Below are positions 49,507 to 58,625 of a DNA stretch of 64,000 bases, piece by piece. Numbering within the stretch: position 1 is the first letter of the stretch; every line of letters begins with the position of its first letter. The notes beneath the pieces were generated by a model that searched no databases, was not told where the DNA came from, and was given only the letters and a program-made list of their open reading frames with translations. Location of the stretch: positions 62,001 to 126,000 of the forward strand of contig NZ_SMBX01000003.1 of the NCBI RefSeq assembly GCF_004342005.1, written 5' to 3'. Origin of the DNA: Paracandidimonas soli. GTDB taxonomy: Bacteria; Pseudomonadota; Gammaproteobacteria; Burkholderiales; Burkholderiaceae_B. Both the position numbers and the translations under genes were made by a program.

Positions 49507-50784
49507 CTACGCATTCACCGTCCGGCGCAGCGGAATCACGTTGTCGCCGGCGGCGAGCATATCCAGATAGTCGGCCCATTTCTGCATGAGAGCGACCCTT
49601 TCTTTCAACCAGGTGGTGCGGTTGTATGCACGGCCAAGACTGTCGGACACCTTGTGGCTGATCTGCAGCTCGAGCAATTCAGGGTCTACGCGGAGCAGTT
49701 CAGCGGCCATTGTCCTGGCAGATGCCCGGAATCCATGTACCGTCATTTGTCCCTGAAAACCAAGCTTTTTGATTGCTGCCATCGGGGTGTTGTTGCTAAT
49801 GGGCTGCCTTGGCTTGATCGGTGACTGGAACACCATGCCGCTGTCGCCGGTGACGGGTTTCAGTATTTTCAGGATCTCGACGGCTTGGCGCGGCAGCGGG
49901 ACAAGATGTGACTCCCAGCCTGTCAGCGAGATCTTTGTGTCGCCTTGCTGGCCTTCTCGTTCGGCCGGAATCTCCCACATTGGCGCTCCCCATTTGTTTC
50001 CATCCAGGTCGAACTCGCGCCACCTGGCCAGACGGAGTTCGCTGGGACGCTGGAAGAGCAGGGCAGACAGCCGCAGAATGCACCGTGTCACCAGTTCCCC
50101 GCGGTAAGAGTACATCCCATGCAGAAGCCGGGCGAAATCGCTAGGATCGGTGATTGCGGCAAAGTGCTTGGCTTTTACGGTTTGTAGCGCGCCACGTAGA
50201 TTGATGGTCGGATTGTGCGTGGCGCGACCGGTCTGGATGGCATATCGGAATACCTGGCCGCAGTTTTCTCGGGCGCGGTGGGCGGTTTCGATGACGCCGC
50301 GGCCCTCGATCCGGTTCAAGACCGCCAGCAGTTCAGGCTCGCGGATCTCGCTGATGGGCAGCGATCCCAGCCAAGGATAGATGTCGCGCTTGAGGCGGCT
50401 GGAGACCTTACTGTAATGGGAGGCGGACCAGATCAGCTTTTTTTTGGCGAGGTACTCATCGGAGACAGCCTGGAAAGAGTTCTGGGTCGACAGTGCGGAG
50501 CGGACTTTGTCCACCTTTCGCTGTTGCATAGGGTCGACGCCCTTGGCCAGCAGGTTGCGCGCTTGCAGATGGAGCTCTCTTGCTCGCAGGAGGCTGACTT
50601 CTGGATATGTGCCCAGCGCGAGTGTCTGGCGACGGCCGTGGAAACGGTAGTCAAAACGCCAGTACTTTGAGCCTTTGGGCTCGATCAACAGGTACAGGCC
50701 GCCGCCATCGGTGATACGGCGTACCTTGTCGCCAGCCTTGGCTTGTTTGCATGCGAAATCGGTCAGTTTAGCGAGGATGGCCAT
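49507..50784 (-). CDS. int: Prophage integrase (DUF4102 tyrosine recombinase)
   Basis: The 425-residue recombinase integrates the phage at tRNA-Phe. The DUF4102 arm-binding domain is at the start (ILAKLTDFACKQAKAGDKVR, then LIEPKGSKYWRFDYRFHGRR). Catalytic Arg is in FQRPSELRLARW, His-x-x-Arg in HGFRASARTM, His in QISHKVSD and Tyr in GRAYNRTTW. The ATG at 50784 was chosen because it starts the DUF4102 fold; the frame runs on through the tRNA, which is fortuitous. It is distinct from the Rci-like enzyme at 32302. Confidence 0.94.
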   Translation of the reverse strand: MAILAKLTDFACKQAKAGDKVRRITDGGGLYLLIEPKGSKYWRFDYRFHGRRQTLALGTYPEVSLLRARELHLQARNLLAKGVDPMQQRKVDKVRSALSTQNSFQAVSDEYLAKKKLIWSASHYSKVSSRLKRDIYPWLGSLPISEIREPELLAVLNRIEGRGVIETAHRARENCGQVFRYAIQTGRATHNPTINLRGALQTVKAKHFAAITDPSDFARLLHGMYSYRGELVTRCILRLSALLFQRPSELRLARWREFDLDGNKWGAPMWEIPAEREGQQGDTKISLTGWESHLVPLPRQAVEILKILKPVTGDSGMVFQSPIKPRQPISNNTPMAAIKKLGFQGQMTVHGFRASARTMAAELLRVDPELLELQISHKVSDSLGRAYNRTTWLKERVALMQKWADYLDMLAAGDNVIPLRRTVNA

Positions 50785-50804
50785 GTGCGATTTTCGGTGA
50801 AATG

Positions 50805-50961
50805 ACAGTATTTTTTGAGGTGGTGGCTCTGGTACGCGCCGGGTACTGTCAAATGTACTGTCAAAATCGCTTGCTGTCTCTAGGCAAACTTGGGCGTCAT
50901 TGGGCAACAAAAAACCCGCACAGTCAATGCTGGTGCGGGTTTCTGGGCGTTGTTGGGCAAC
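50805..50961. repeat. Repeats between integrase and tRNA-Phe (probable attP arms)
   Basis: Two families are seen. GTACTGTCAAA occurs at 50843-50853 and 50855-50865, with TACTGTC inverted at 50805-50811. TGGGCGTCATTGGGCAAC (50891-50908) and TGGGCGTTGTTGGGCAAC (50944-50961) differ at two of 18 bases and flank the terminator. Their place between the integrase start and the tRNA 3' end suits integrase or excisionase binding sites. Confidence 0.55.
50912..50942 (-). terminator. Intrinsic terminator of tRNA-Phe
   Basis: AAACCCGCAC and GTGCGGGTTT form a perfect 10-bp stem around an 11-base loop. On the minus strand, the direction of tRNA-Phe, it is followed by GTTTTTTG. It lies 34 bp after the tRNA 3' end. 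It could also work on the plus strand. Confidence 0.85.
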
Positions 50962-50975
50962 GCTGGGCATTTCGA

Positions 50976-51051
50976 TGGTGGCCTTGGGCGGAATCGAACC
51001 ACCGACACAAGGATTTTCAATCCTCTGCTCTACCAACTGAGCTACAAGGCC
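50976..51051 (-). tRNA. tRNA-Phe (GAA), prophage attachment site
   Basis: 76 nt including an encoded CCA. The acceptor stem pairs GGCCTTG with CAAGGCC, the D arm is GCTCAGTTGGTAGAGC, the anticodon loop is TTGAAAA with anticodon GAA, and the T arm holds GGTTCGATTCC. The 3' end faces the integrase, so the phage recombines in the 3' part and rebuilds the tRNA. A TATAGT box at 51068-51073 (minus) may be its -10. Confidence 0.95.
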
Positions 51052-51188
51052 AACCGAGAAAGGCGAAACTATACACGAAAATTTCCGACTGTGCGACTTA
51101 CGCCACAAAATTTTTTCGCTTCCTTTAGGAAAAGCAGTAAACCTAGGGTATTCCCTGGTGATCAGTAGGTGTATCCTGCGCCTCGGTC

Positions 51189-51194
51189 TATAAT
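51189..51194 (+). promoter_or_regulatory. Probable -10 box of the hemA promoter
   Basis: A perfect TATAAT lies 65 bp before the chosen hemA ATG and after the tRNA-Phe. The matching -35 region is poor (no TTGACA-like hexamer at 16-18 bp). It would drive hemA-prfA-prmC. Confidence 0.5.
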
Positions 51195-51259
51195 CTAACG
51201 CGTTAAATAACATAATGTTTCGCTGCCGGCGGCTGGTTGTCGTCGGCGTACGGATCTCA

Positions 51260-52534
51260 ATGGCTGTCGATGTCCTTACCTTCGGTCTGAATCATGTCTC
51301 CGCCCCGGTGGCGGTGCGGGAGCGCGTGTCGTTCTCGTCAGACCTGCTCAAGCCTGCGCTCGACGGCCTGCGCTCGGCATTCGGGGCATCGGTAAGAGAA
51401 GCCGCCATCCTGTCCACCTGTAACCGCACGGAAATCTACTGTGCGGCCGAACCCCAGGTCTCCGAGCAACTGCCCGCCTGGCTGGCGGAGCACAATCGGC
51501 TGGAAGCCGGGGCGCTCAAGCCGCACCTGTACCGTTACCAGCAGAACGATGCCGTGCGCCATGCCTTTCGCGTGGCCAGCGGACTGGATTCCATGGTGCT
51601 GGGAGAACCCCAGATCCTGGGGCAGCTGAAGGACGCCGTCCGCGCGGCGGACGAGGCCGGCGCGCTGGGCACGCTGCTGCACCAGCTGTTCCAGCGTACG
51701 TTCTCGGTCGCCAAGGAAGTCCGTTCGCAAACCGCCATCGGCGCGCAGTCCGTATCCATGGCCGCAGCCGCCGTGCGGCTGGCCGAGCGCGTGTTCGGCA
51801 ACCTGTCGGAAGCCAGTGTGCTGTTCATCGGCGCCGGCGAGATGATCGAGCTCTGTGCGACTCACTTCGCTGCGGTGCAGCCGCGGCAGATGATGGTGGC
51901 CAATCGCACGCTGGAGCGGGCGGACTTATTGGCGACGCGCATCAGCGCCAAGACCATGACGCTGGCCGAGATCCCCGATCAGTTGGCGGATTTCGATGTC
52001 ATCGTCTCCTGTACGGCCAGTTCCTTGCCGATTCTCGGCCTGGGCATGGTCGAGCGGGCCACGCGCCAGCGCCGCTATCGTCCCATGGTCATGGTCGACC
52101 TGGCGGTGCCGCGCGATATCGAACCCGAAGTCGGCCGGCTGGCCGATGTCTACCTGTACTCGGTCGACGATCTCGGCCGCATGGTGCAGAGCGGCACCGA
52201 TTCCCGCAAGGCGGCTGTCGTGCAGGCCGAAGCCATCATCGAGACCCGGGTCCAGAATTTCATGCATTGGCTGGAGTCCCGCGCATCGGTGCCAGCCATC
52301 GTCGATTTCCAGCAGGCGGCCGACGAAGTCCGCATGCATGAACTCGATCGCGCGCGCCGGCTTCTGGCGCGCGGCGTATCGCCCGAAGAAGTCATGGAAC
52401 AGCTGGCGCATGGCCTGACGCAAAAGTACATGCACGGCCCGCTGTCCGCCCTGAATCGCAGCGAAAGCGCCGAGCGTCAGCAACTGCTGACCATTCTTCC
52501 CCGTCTCATGCCGCGTAGCCATCGCCAGCGGTAG
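51260..52534 (+). CDS. hemA: Glutamyl-tRNA reductase
   Basis: HemA makes glutamate-1-semialdehyde from Glu-tRNA, the first step of C5 haem synthesis. The 424-residue enzyme has the catalytic Cys in [10 protein letters not shown] near residue 50, the [20 protein letters not shown] signature, a Rossmann segment [13 protein letters not shown] and a C-terminal dimerisation helix with [15 protein letters not shown]. The ATG at 51260 starts the conserved [12 protein letters not shown]; a TTG/ATG farther up is less likely. The gene is the first of the hemA-prfA-prmC row. Confidence 0.97.
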   Translation: MAVDVLTFGLNHVSAPVAVRERVSFSSDLLKPALDGLRSAFGASVREAAILSTCNRTEIYCAAEPQVSEQLPAWLAEHNRLEAGALKPHLYRYQQNDAVRHAFRVASGLDSMVLGEPQILGQLKDAVRAADEAGALGTLLHQLFQRTFSVAKEVRSQTAIGAQSVSMAAAAVRLAERVFGNLSEASVLFIGAGEMIELCATHFAAVQPRQMMVANRTLERADLLATRISAKTMTLAEIPDQLADFDVIVSCTASSLPILGLGMVERATRQRRYRPMVMVDLAVPRDIEPEVGRLADVYLYSVDDLGRMVQSGTDSRKAAVVQAEAIIETRVQNFMHWLESRASVPAIVDFQQAADEVRMHELDRARRLLARGVSPEEVMEQLAHGLTQKYMHGPLSALNRSESAERQQLLTILPRLMPRSHRQR

Positions 52535-52608
52535 CGGCGATCCGCTGTTATCCTGTCGTGCATGCATCACCGGCTTGAGGGCCGGCTGTTTCTCTTACCT
52601 TATCCACT

Positions 52609-53691
52609 ATGAAAGATTCCATGCGCAATCGGCTGGAGCAGTTGGCCCGCCGATTGATCGAAATCGATGCCTTGCTGGCCGAGCCCGAAACCGCCGGCGA
52701 CATGAACCGTTTCCGCAAGCTCTCGCGCGAGCGTTCCGAACTCGAGCCTGTAGTGGCTGCGTTCGAGGCCTACAGCGCTACCGAGGCGGATATCCGCGCC
52801 GCCCAGGACATGATGTCCGATCCCGATCTGCGTGAAATGGGCGAAGAGGAATATCAGCTCGGCAAGGAAAAGCTGGAAGCCATGGGGACGGAGCTGCAGC
52901 GCCTGCTGCTGCCGCGCGATCCCGACGACAGCCGCAGCGTCTACCTGGAAATCCGCGCCGGCACCGGCGGAGATGAAAGCGCGCTGTTTGCCGGCGATCT
53001 GCTGCGCATGTATATGCGCTACGCGGAAACGCAGGGCTGGCGCATCGAGTTCATGTCCGAGCACGGCGCGGAAATCGGCGGCTACAAGGAGGTCATCGTT
53101 CGCATCGAGGGCGACGGCGTCTATGGCCGTCTCAAGTTCGAGTCGGGTGCGCATCGCGTACAGCGCGTGCCGGAAACCGAGGCCCAGGGGCGCATCCATA
53201 CGTCGGCCTGCACGGTGGCGGTGTTGCCCGAGGCGGACGAGCAGAGCGATATCGTCATCAGTCCCTCGGACTTGCGCATCGACACCTTCCGCGCCAGCGG
53301 CGCCGGCGGCCAGCATATCAACAAGACCGATTCCGCCGTGCGCATCACGCACTTGCCGACCGGCTTGGTGGTCGAGTGCCAGGATGACCGCTCCCAGCAC
53401 CGCAACAAGGACAAGGCCATGCAGGTTCTGGCCGCCCGCCTGAAGGACAAGCAGATGCAGGAGCAGCAGAGCCAGGAGGCCGCGCAGCGCAAGAGCCTGG
53501 TGGGTTCGGGCGACCGTTCGGAGCGGATCCGTACCTACAACTTCCCGCAGGGCCGGATGACGGACCATCGCATCAACCTTACGCTGTACAAGCTGGGCCA
53601 GATTATGGAAGGGGACCTGACCGAGCTGCTGGACGCATTGCTGTCGGAACACCAGGCCGAGCAGCTGGCCGCCCTGGGGGATGAGGCCTGA
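52609..53691 (+). CDS. prfA: Peptide chain release factor 1
   Basis: RF1 reads UAA and UAG and frees the finished peptide. The 360-residue protein has the [16 protein letters not shown] motif (GGQ, peptidyl hydrolysis) near residue 235 and the [20 protein letters not shown] run before it, with RGVE-type recognition region at [20 protein letters not shown]. Its glutamine would be methylated by the PrmC encoded right after it. A second ATG at 52621 is possible. Confidence 0.97.
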   Translation: MKDSMRNRLEQLARRLIEIDALLAEPETAGDMNRFRKLSRERSELEPVVAAFEAYSATEADIRAAQDMMSDPDLREMGEEEYQLGKEKLEAMGTELQRLLLPRDPDDSRSVYLEIRAGTGGDESALFAGDLLRMYMRYAETQGWRIEFMSEHGAEIGGYKEVIVRIEGDGVYGRLKFESGAHRVQRVPETEAQGRIHTSACTVAVLPEADEQSDIVISPSDLRIDTFRASGAGGQHINKTDSAVRITHLPTGLVVECQDDRSQHRNKDKAMQVLAARLKDKQMQEQQSQEAAQRKSLVGSGDRSERIRTYNFPQGRMTDHRINLTLYKLGQIMEGDLTELLDALLSEHQAEQLAALGDEA

Positions 53692-53693
53692 TC

Positions 53694-54536
53694 ATGCCGG
53701 GGACTCTGCCTGGCGGCGGCACCAGGACGATCCGGGAAACGCTGCGGGATGCCTCCCTGCCGCGTTCCGAGCTCCAGCTGCTCTGGCAGCATGTGCTGGG
53801 CAAGCCTCGTTCCTGGCTGATCGCGCACGATGCCGATACGCTGGCCGAAGAGGATGTGGAGCGCTTCCTGCAATTGCGGCAGCGCAGGCAGGCGGGCGAG
53901 CCCATGGCCTACCTGCTGGGCGAGCGCGAGTTCATGGGGCATGCGTTTCGCGTGTCGCCCGCCGTGCTGATCCCGCGTCCGGAAACCGAGCATCTGGTGG
54001 AACATGCGCTGGCCGAGGCCGGGTCGGGCCGGGTGCGGCGCTTGCTGGACATGGGTACCGGCAGCGGGGCGATCGCCGTTTCCATTGCGCTGGCCAATCC
54101 TGCGCTGGAGATCGTGGCGACGGACGCCAGCCCCGAGGCCCTGGCTCTGGCGCAGGATAATGCGCGGCGCCTGTCTGCGGGTGTATGCTTCTTGCATGGT
54201 GACTGGTACGATGCTCTGGCAGGGCAGGCGCGTTTCGACATGATCGTGTCCAACCCGCCGTATATCGATAGCCGGGATCGTCACCTGGAGCAGGGCGACC
54301 TGCGTTTCGAGCCGTCGATGGCCCTGACCGATGGGGCGGACGGGCTGCAGGCCCTGCGTGCCATCGTCGATGGCGCCGCGCATTGGCTGAACCCGGGCGG
54401 CTCCCTCTGGCTGGAGCATGGCTGGGATCAGGCAGCTAGCGTTCGCGCCATGCTGGCCGGGGCGGGCTTTGCCGATGTAAAAAGCCTGACAGACCTGGCG
54501 GGTATCGAGCGCATTTCCGGCGGCAGGTATCTATAA
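53694..54536 (+). CDS. prmC: Release factor glutamine methyltransferase
   Basis: PrmC methylates the GGQ glutamine of RF1 and RF2. The 280-residue protein has the substrate-binding MAYLLGEREFMGHAFRVSPA, the AdoMet motif LLDMGTGSGAIAVSIAL and the catalytic SNPPYIDSRDRHL. It starts two bases after prfA, a tight functional pair. Confidence 0.96.
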   Translation: MPGTLPGGGTRTIRETLRDASLPRSELQLLWQHVLGKPRSWLIAHDADTLAEEDVERFLQLRQRRQAGEPMAYLLGEREFMGHAFRVSPAVLIPRPETEHLVEHALAEAGSGRVRRLLDMGTGSGAIAVSIALANPALEIVATDASPEALALAQDNARRLSAGVCFLHGDWYDALAGQARFDMIVSNPPYIDSRDRHLEQGDLRFEPSMALTDGADGLQALRAIVDGAAHWLNPGGSLWLEHGWDQAASVRAMLAGAGFADVKSLTDLAGIERISGGRYL

Positions 54537-54572
54537 TGTCGAGCGTCCAAGCTGTTTAACCGAGAGAGCATC

Positions 54573-54905
54573 ATGAGCACCGTACAAGATTTCATCCGCG
54601 AAACCGTTACCGAAAACCCCGTCGTCCTTTTCATGAAAGGTTCGGCCCAGGCCCCGCAGTGCGGCTTTTCCGGCCGCGCCATCCAGATACTGAAGGCCGT
54701 CGGCGTGACGCGCCTGGCAACGGTCAACGTCCTGGAAGACGAAGAAGTCCGCCAGGCCATCAAGGACTATTCCAACTGGCCCACCATCCCCCAGCTGTAT
54801 ATCGCTGGCGAGTTCGTCGGCGGCTCCGACATCATGACGGAAATGTACGAAAGCGGCGAGCTGGCCACGGTGCTGAAAGAAGCCGGCGCCCTGGAAACGG
54901 AATAA
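54573..54905 (+). CDS. grxD: Monothiol glutaredoxin (Grx4 type)
   Basis: The 110-residue protein has the monothiol CGFSGR active site near residue 28, KGSAQAPQ before it, and the glutathione-binding NWPTIPQLYIAGEFVGGSDI. Such proteins carry [2Fe-2S] clusters and serve iron-sulfur delivery. It follows prmC by 36 bp with a GAGAG ribosome site. Confidence 0.97.
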   Translation: MSTVQDFIRETVTENPVVLFMKGSAQAPQCGFSGRAIQILKAVGVTRLATVNVLEDEEVRQAIKDYSNWPTIPQLYIAGEFVGGSDIMTEMYESGELATVLKEAGALETE

Positions 54906-54937
54906 GCAGGCTGCGCCATGACGCATTCCTGTAGACA

Positions 54938-54955
54938 CTCCGGCTGAGGCCGGAG
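54938..54955 (+). terminator. Hairpin after grxD
   Basis: CTCCGGC-TGAG-GCCGGAG is a 7-bp stem 33 bp after the grxD stop, followed by CCCTTC rather than a T-run. It could end the plus-strand operon or be bidirectional with the convergent ttcA, but lacks a clear U-tract. Confidence 0.4.
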
Positions 54956-54985
54956 CCCTTCACGGACGGGGCGACTGCCTCGCCA

Positions 54986-55984
54986 TCAGTCCCGCGCAAT
55001 GCGCGTCACGGGGATGACGCGGGGCTGGGAGGCGTCGCCGTCCTCCTCCGGCATGGCGGGCAGGTCGGGAAACTCCTCGGCGTCGAATGCCGTGTCGCCG
55101 CCGCTGTCCGGCAGGCCTGTTGCCGCCAGGCTGCTGAAATCGAACAGGTCACTGTCCATCAGGTGCGACGGCACGACGCGCGACAGGGCGCCGAATACGT
55201 TCCATGAGCGGCCGGGAAATTTCCGGTCCCATTCCTGCACCATGCGCGTGACTTCCTTGCGCTTCAGGTTTTCCTGGGAGCCGCACAGGTTACAGGGAAT
55301 GATGGGGAACTGCTTCAGTTCCGCATAGGCGATCAGGTCTTTTTCCGTGACGTAGGCCAGGGGGCGGATGACGATATTCTGGCCGTCGTCCGACATGAGC
55401 TTGGGCGGCATGGCCTTCATGCGGCCGCCGTAGAACAGGTTCAGGAAGAACGTGCCCAGGATATCGTCGCGATGGTGGCCCAGGGCGATCTTGGTTGCGC
55501 CCAGCTCCTTGGCGACGCGGTACAGGATGGCGCGGCGCAGCCTGGAGCACAGCGAGCACATGGTCTTGCCTTCCGGTATGACGCGGGTCACGATGGAATG
55601 CGTATCCTGGGTCTCGATATGGAACGGAACGCCTAGCGCCGTCAGGTATTCGGGCAGGATGTGGTCCGGAAAGCCGGGCTGCTTCTGGTCCAGGTTGACG
55701 GCGACGATATCGAACTTGATGGGCGCGCGTTCCCTCAGCGTCAGCAGGATGTCCAGGAGGCTGTAGGAGTCCTTGCCGCCCGACAGGCACACCATGACCT
55801 TGTCGCCGTCCTCGATCATGTTGAAGTCGGCAATGGCTCGGCCGGTCTCGCGCATCAGGCGCTTGTGCAGCTTGTTGTTTTCCAGGCGCTGGCGGTCGTT
55901 CTTGCGTGCGATCTGCGCGGCGTCGAAAGAAGAGTCCTTCGCGCTGTCGTCGGTAAGGATGGAATTGGCGTTTGCGGCGGTCAT
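54986..55984 (-). CDS. ttcA: tRNA 2-thiocytidine biosynthesis protein TtcA
   Basis: TtcA thiolates C32 of certain tRNAs with an Fe-S cluster. The 332-residue protein has the PP-loop [17 protein letters not shown], the two CxxC pairs [10 protein letters not shown] and [11 protein letters not shown], and [20 protein letters not shown]. The ATG at 55984 overlaps the folB stop as ATGA. It is longer than E. coli TtcA through an acidic C-terminal tail ([14 protein letters not shown]). Confidence 0.96.
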   Translation of the reverse strand: MTAANANSILTDDSAKDSSFDAAQIARKNDRQRLENNKLHKRLMRETGRAIADFNMIEDGDKVMVCLSGGKDSYSLLDILLTLRERAPIKFDIVAVNLDQKQPGFPDHILPEYLTALGVPFHIETQDTHSIVTRVIPEGKTMCSLCSRLRRAILYRVAKELGATKIALGHHRDDILGTFFLNLFYGGRMKAMPPKLMSDDGQNIVIRPLAYVTEKDLIAYAELKQFPIIPCNLCGSQENLKRKEVTRMVQEWDRKFPGRSWNVFGALSRVVPSHLMDSDLFDFSSLAATGLPDSGGDTAFDAEEFPDLPAMPEEDGDASQPRVIPVTRIARD

Positions 55985-56352
55985 GCGTCTGGTTGGCGTT
56001 TGCGTTCGGCCTCGATGCCGACCGCATTGCAGTCGGAGAAGGCCAGGGGTTTGCTGATGCGCAGCCTGACACGCTGCACATCGGGAAATTCCGTCAGGAT
56101 ATGGTCCATGACGCGCTCGACCATGGTTTCCAGCAGATTGACGTGCGCGCGCGTGCACTCATTGACAATGGCATTGCGCAGCAGGCGGTAGTCCAGAACC
56201 GTCTGGATGTTCTGGTCGTTCACGTCCTGCGAGACGCGCACGTCGAATTCCGCATCGATGTGCAGCGGCTGCGTTGCGCGCAGCTCGTGATCCAGGATGC
56301 CGATACGGGCATCCAGCGCGAGCTGGCTGAAGAAAATGCGGCGAGTGATCAT
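55981..56352 (-). CDS. folB: Dihydroneopterin aldolase
   Basis: FolB splits dihydroneopterin in folate synthesis. The 123-residue protein has [20 protein letters not shown] at the start, [20 protein letters not shown] and [14 protein letters not shown], then [11 protein letters not shown]. It is translationally coupled to ttcA. Confidence 0.93.
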   Translation of the reverse strand: MITRRIFFSQLALDARIGILDHELRATQPLHIDAEFDVRVSQDVNDQNIQTVLDYRLLRNAIVNECTRAHVNLLETMVERVMDHILTEFPDVQRVRLRISKPLAFSDCNAVGIEAERKRQPDA

Positions 56353-56478
56353 GGCGATATGGCTTAGGGCAAGATGGGAATTGTAGTGCGATTCGCGCCG
56401 TTCGGGAAAAACTGCAGCATATGCCGTGTACGGGTTCTGTCGCTACAATCTGGAGGGTCTATGCAATAAAGGGGCGCC

Positions 56479-57369
56479 ATGACGGATGCGTTGATCGTGG
56501 GAGCCGGGCCGGCGGGTGTGTCGTGCGCGGTGTGGCTGGCTCGCCTAGGGTTTGAGCCGGTGCTGTTCGAGGCTGGTCCGCAGGTGGGCGGTTTGTGCCT
56601 GACCAATCCCTATCCGGATATATGGAATGCGGTGGCGCCGCGGGCGACAGGCATCGAGGTGGCGCATCGATTGGCGCAGAGCCTGGACGATGCCGGTGTT
56701 CCCCTTCATCTGTCGTCCCGGGTGACAGGGCTGGTGAAGGAAAACGGCGGGTTCCTGCTGCAAACGGAGCGGGGCGCGACAGCCCGGGGCCGTTTCCTTG
56801 TGCTGGCAACCGGCGTGCGCGCCAGGCGCCTGGAGGATACGTGCGGCCAAGTAGTGGCGGAAGACATGCCCGGCATACTGGTCGGCCCGGGTGCGCACGT
56901 AGCGGCCCAGGATTTCAGCGGAAAAACCGTGGCGGTGCTGGGCGGCGGCGACAATGCCTTCGAGAATGCGCTCTATGCCATGGAGCACGGCGCGCGCGAG
57001 GTGCGCGTCCATGCCCGAACGATTCGCGCGCAGCGGCAGTTCGCGAGGAAGTTTCCGGTCGACCGGATCGCGCACGGCCCGGCCGAGGTGGATGCCGGGC
57101 GGCGTACGGTCAATGGCCGGCCATACGATCTGATCCTGGTGCTCTATGGGTGGGAGCCATGCGTACCGCCATGTTCCGGCTTTGCATTGGCGCGCGACGC
57201 GCGCGGCTTCCTGCGCACGGAGATGCAGACCGCCCAGACCAGTGAGCCGGGCGTCTATGCCATCGGCGAGGTGGCGCAGCGCCAGCATCCCTGCGCAGTA
57301 ACGGCTCTGGCCGACGGCGTGACGGCTGCCAAGGCGATACAGGCGCGTATCGAGGCCGGCTCCGCTTGA
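56479..57369 (+). CDS. FAD/NAD(P)-dependent oxidoreductase (thioredoxin-reductase-like)
   Basis: The 296-residue flavoprotein has the FAD-binding ALIVGAGPAGVSCAVWLARL at the start, an NAD(P)-binding VAVLGGGDNAFENALYAMEH near residue 155 and GVYAIGEVAQRQHPCAV near the end. It lacks a CxxC redox pair, so it is not a true thioredoxin reductase; ferredoxin-NADP reductase-like or YpdA-like activity is possible. Substrate unknown. Confidence 0.85.
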   Translation: MTDALIVGAGPAGVSCAVWLARLGFEPVLFEAGPQVGGLCLTNPYPDIWNAVAPRATGIEVAHRLAQSLDDAGVPLHLSSRVTGLVKENGGFLLQTERGATARGRFLVLATGVRARRLEDTCGQVVAEDMPGILVGPGAHVAAQDFSGKTVAVLGGGDNAFENALYAMEHGAREVRVHARTIRAQRQFARKFPVDRIAHGPAEVDAGRRTVNGRPYDLILVLYGWEPCVPPCSGFALARDARGFLRTEMQTAQTSEPGVYAIGEVAQRQHPCAVTALADGVTAAKAIQARIEAGSA

Positions 57370-57416
57370 GCGCGTGAATACGCTTCTGCGGCGGGCACCC
57401 GGAAAAGACGAGGGTT

Positions 57417-58562
57417 TCAGTCGGCGGACGCCGTATCTACGCCCACCACGCGGTTGCGGGAAATCCGCTTTGCTTCGTACAGCCGGTGGTCGGCGCGCAG
57501 GGCGGCCTCCCTGAACGATTCTCCGGGCTTGATCGCGGCCACGCCGATACTGACCGTATGGCGGACGGACTCGCCTTCGTGGCTGGTCAGCGCGGCGGCT
57601 TCGGTTTGCTCGCGTATGCGTTCCGCAACCTCCATGGCGGTTGCCCGGTCGGCGTCGATAAGAATGGCCACGAACTCTTCGCCGCCGTAGCGCGAGGCGA
57701 TATCTCCTGGCCCCAGCGTCTGCTGCAGTATCCGGGCGAAGTTGCGCAGCACGTCGTCTCCGAAGGCGTGGCCGTAGGTATCGTTGATGCGCTTGAAGTG
57801 ATCCAGGTCCATCATGATCAGCGCCATGCGAGGGACGGGCTGGCGCAGCATGGCCTGGTTCGCGGTCCGTATCAGGGCGCCTCGGTTGAGCAGGCCGGTA
57901 AGCGGATCGTGCGTGGCCTCGCGGTAAAGCCGCAGCAGCAGGCCGAGCTGGAAATAGTTGGCGGTCAGCGTAATGCTGAGCAACGCGGCCAGCAGCCATA
58001 TCTCCTGCAGTCCCGAGGCGGTCATCAGATCGCCGGTCACGTACAGCGCATACAGTTGCAGCGCAATGAGCGCCGCGCCCAGCACCGAGGATTCAAACAG
58101 CGTGAAGGGGAAGATCGCCAGCATGGTGACCAGCATGTAGGGGATGAAGCTGTAGCCGATGAGGCTTTGCTGCTGCTCCGGCAGGGTGGCCAATACCAGA
58201 GCATAGAAAGCGGCGGGAGCCGACAGCAGCAGCCCCGCGGCCAGGCGGGCCAACTGGGGGCGGAACCTGCTGTAGCGCGCCAGCACGAAAACAAGAATCA
58301 GCACCAGCAGCATGACGGCGCGGCCGGGCAGCGTATAGGTCAGGCTTTGCGGCGCGAGCATGAACCAATCAATGACGGACCAGAAGGGCAGCAGCGCCAG
58401 GAACAGCGCGCACACCACCATGACGCGGTTGCGCAGATAGTCGCCGCGCGCGTAGGCGAAGTCCCTGGAGTGCGAACGGTTTGTGAGCGCATCGCGCAGA
58501 GAGCTGAGACTTCTGGCTGCCAGTGTTTTGATGCGGGTCGATGCTGCGTGAGGGGCTGTCAT
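57417..58562 (-). CDS. Membrane-bound diguanylate cyclase (GGDEF)
   Basis: The 381-residue protein has six or so membrane segments in residues 45-215 and a C-terminal GGDEF domain (DPLTGLLNRGALIRTANQAM, then MMDLDHFKRINDTYGHAFGD and SRYGGEEFVAILIDADRA). The active-site motif is GGEEF, which is functional in known cyclases. It should make cyclic di-GMP. No RxxD inhibitory site is clear. Confidence 0.94.
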   Translation of the reverse strand: MTAPHAASTRIKTLAARSLSSLRDALTNRSHSRDFAYARGDYLRNRVMVVCALFLALLPFWSVIDWFMLAPQSLTYTLPGRAVMLLVLILVFVLARYSRFRPQLARLAAGLLLSAPAAFYALVLATLPEQQQSLIGYSFIPYMLVTMLAIFPFTLFESSVLGAALIALQLYALYVTGDLMTASGLQEIWLLAALLSITLTANYFQLGLLLRLYREATHDPLTGLLNRGALIRTANQAMLRQPVPRMALIMMDLDHFKRINDTYGHAFGDDVLRNFARILQQTLGPGDIASRYGGEEFVAILIDADRATAMEVAERIREQTEAAALTSHEGESVRHTVSIGVAAIKPGESFREAALRADHRLYEAKRISRNRVVGVDTASAD

Positions 58563-58625
58563 TGTGTGGAAGCTAGGGGGGGGGCATGGGGCGCCTTCGG
58601 GATGCGAAGGCGCGGCGGACGGATT

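Larger units (their letters stand above)
14191..50991. mobile_element. P2-like prophage with tail-fibre shufflon
   Basis: Gene order follows the P2 family: Q, P on the minus strand, then O, N, M, L, X, lysis, R, S, V, W, J, I, H, fibre chaperone, FI, FII, E/E', T, U, D on the plus strand. Lysogeny control, replication and the integrase lie to the right, next to tRNA-Phe. All structural modules look intact, so the prophage may be functional. It differs from P2 in having a P4-alpha-like primase-helicase instead of the P2 A protein, plus a Dam-like methylase and an Rci-like recombinase between the fibre chaperone and FI. The left limit is a weak att candidate. Confidence 0.85.

Noticed and set aside
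50785-51213. N-terminal extension of the prophage integrase frame
   Set aside because: The frame reads through the tRNA-Phe gene; the DUF4102 domain starts at the ATG at 50784.
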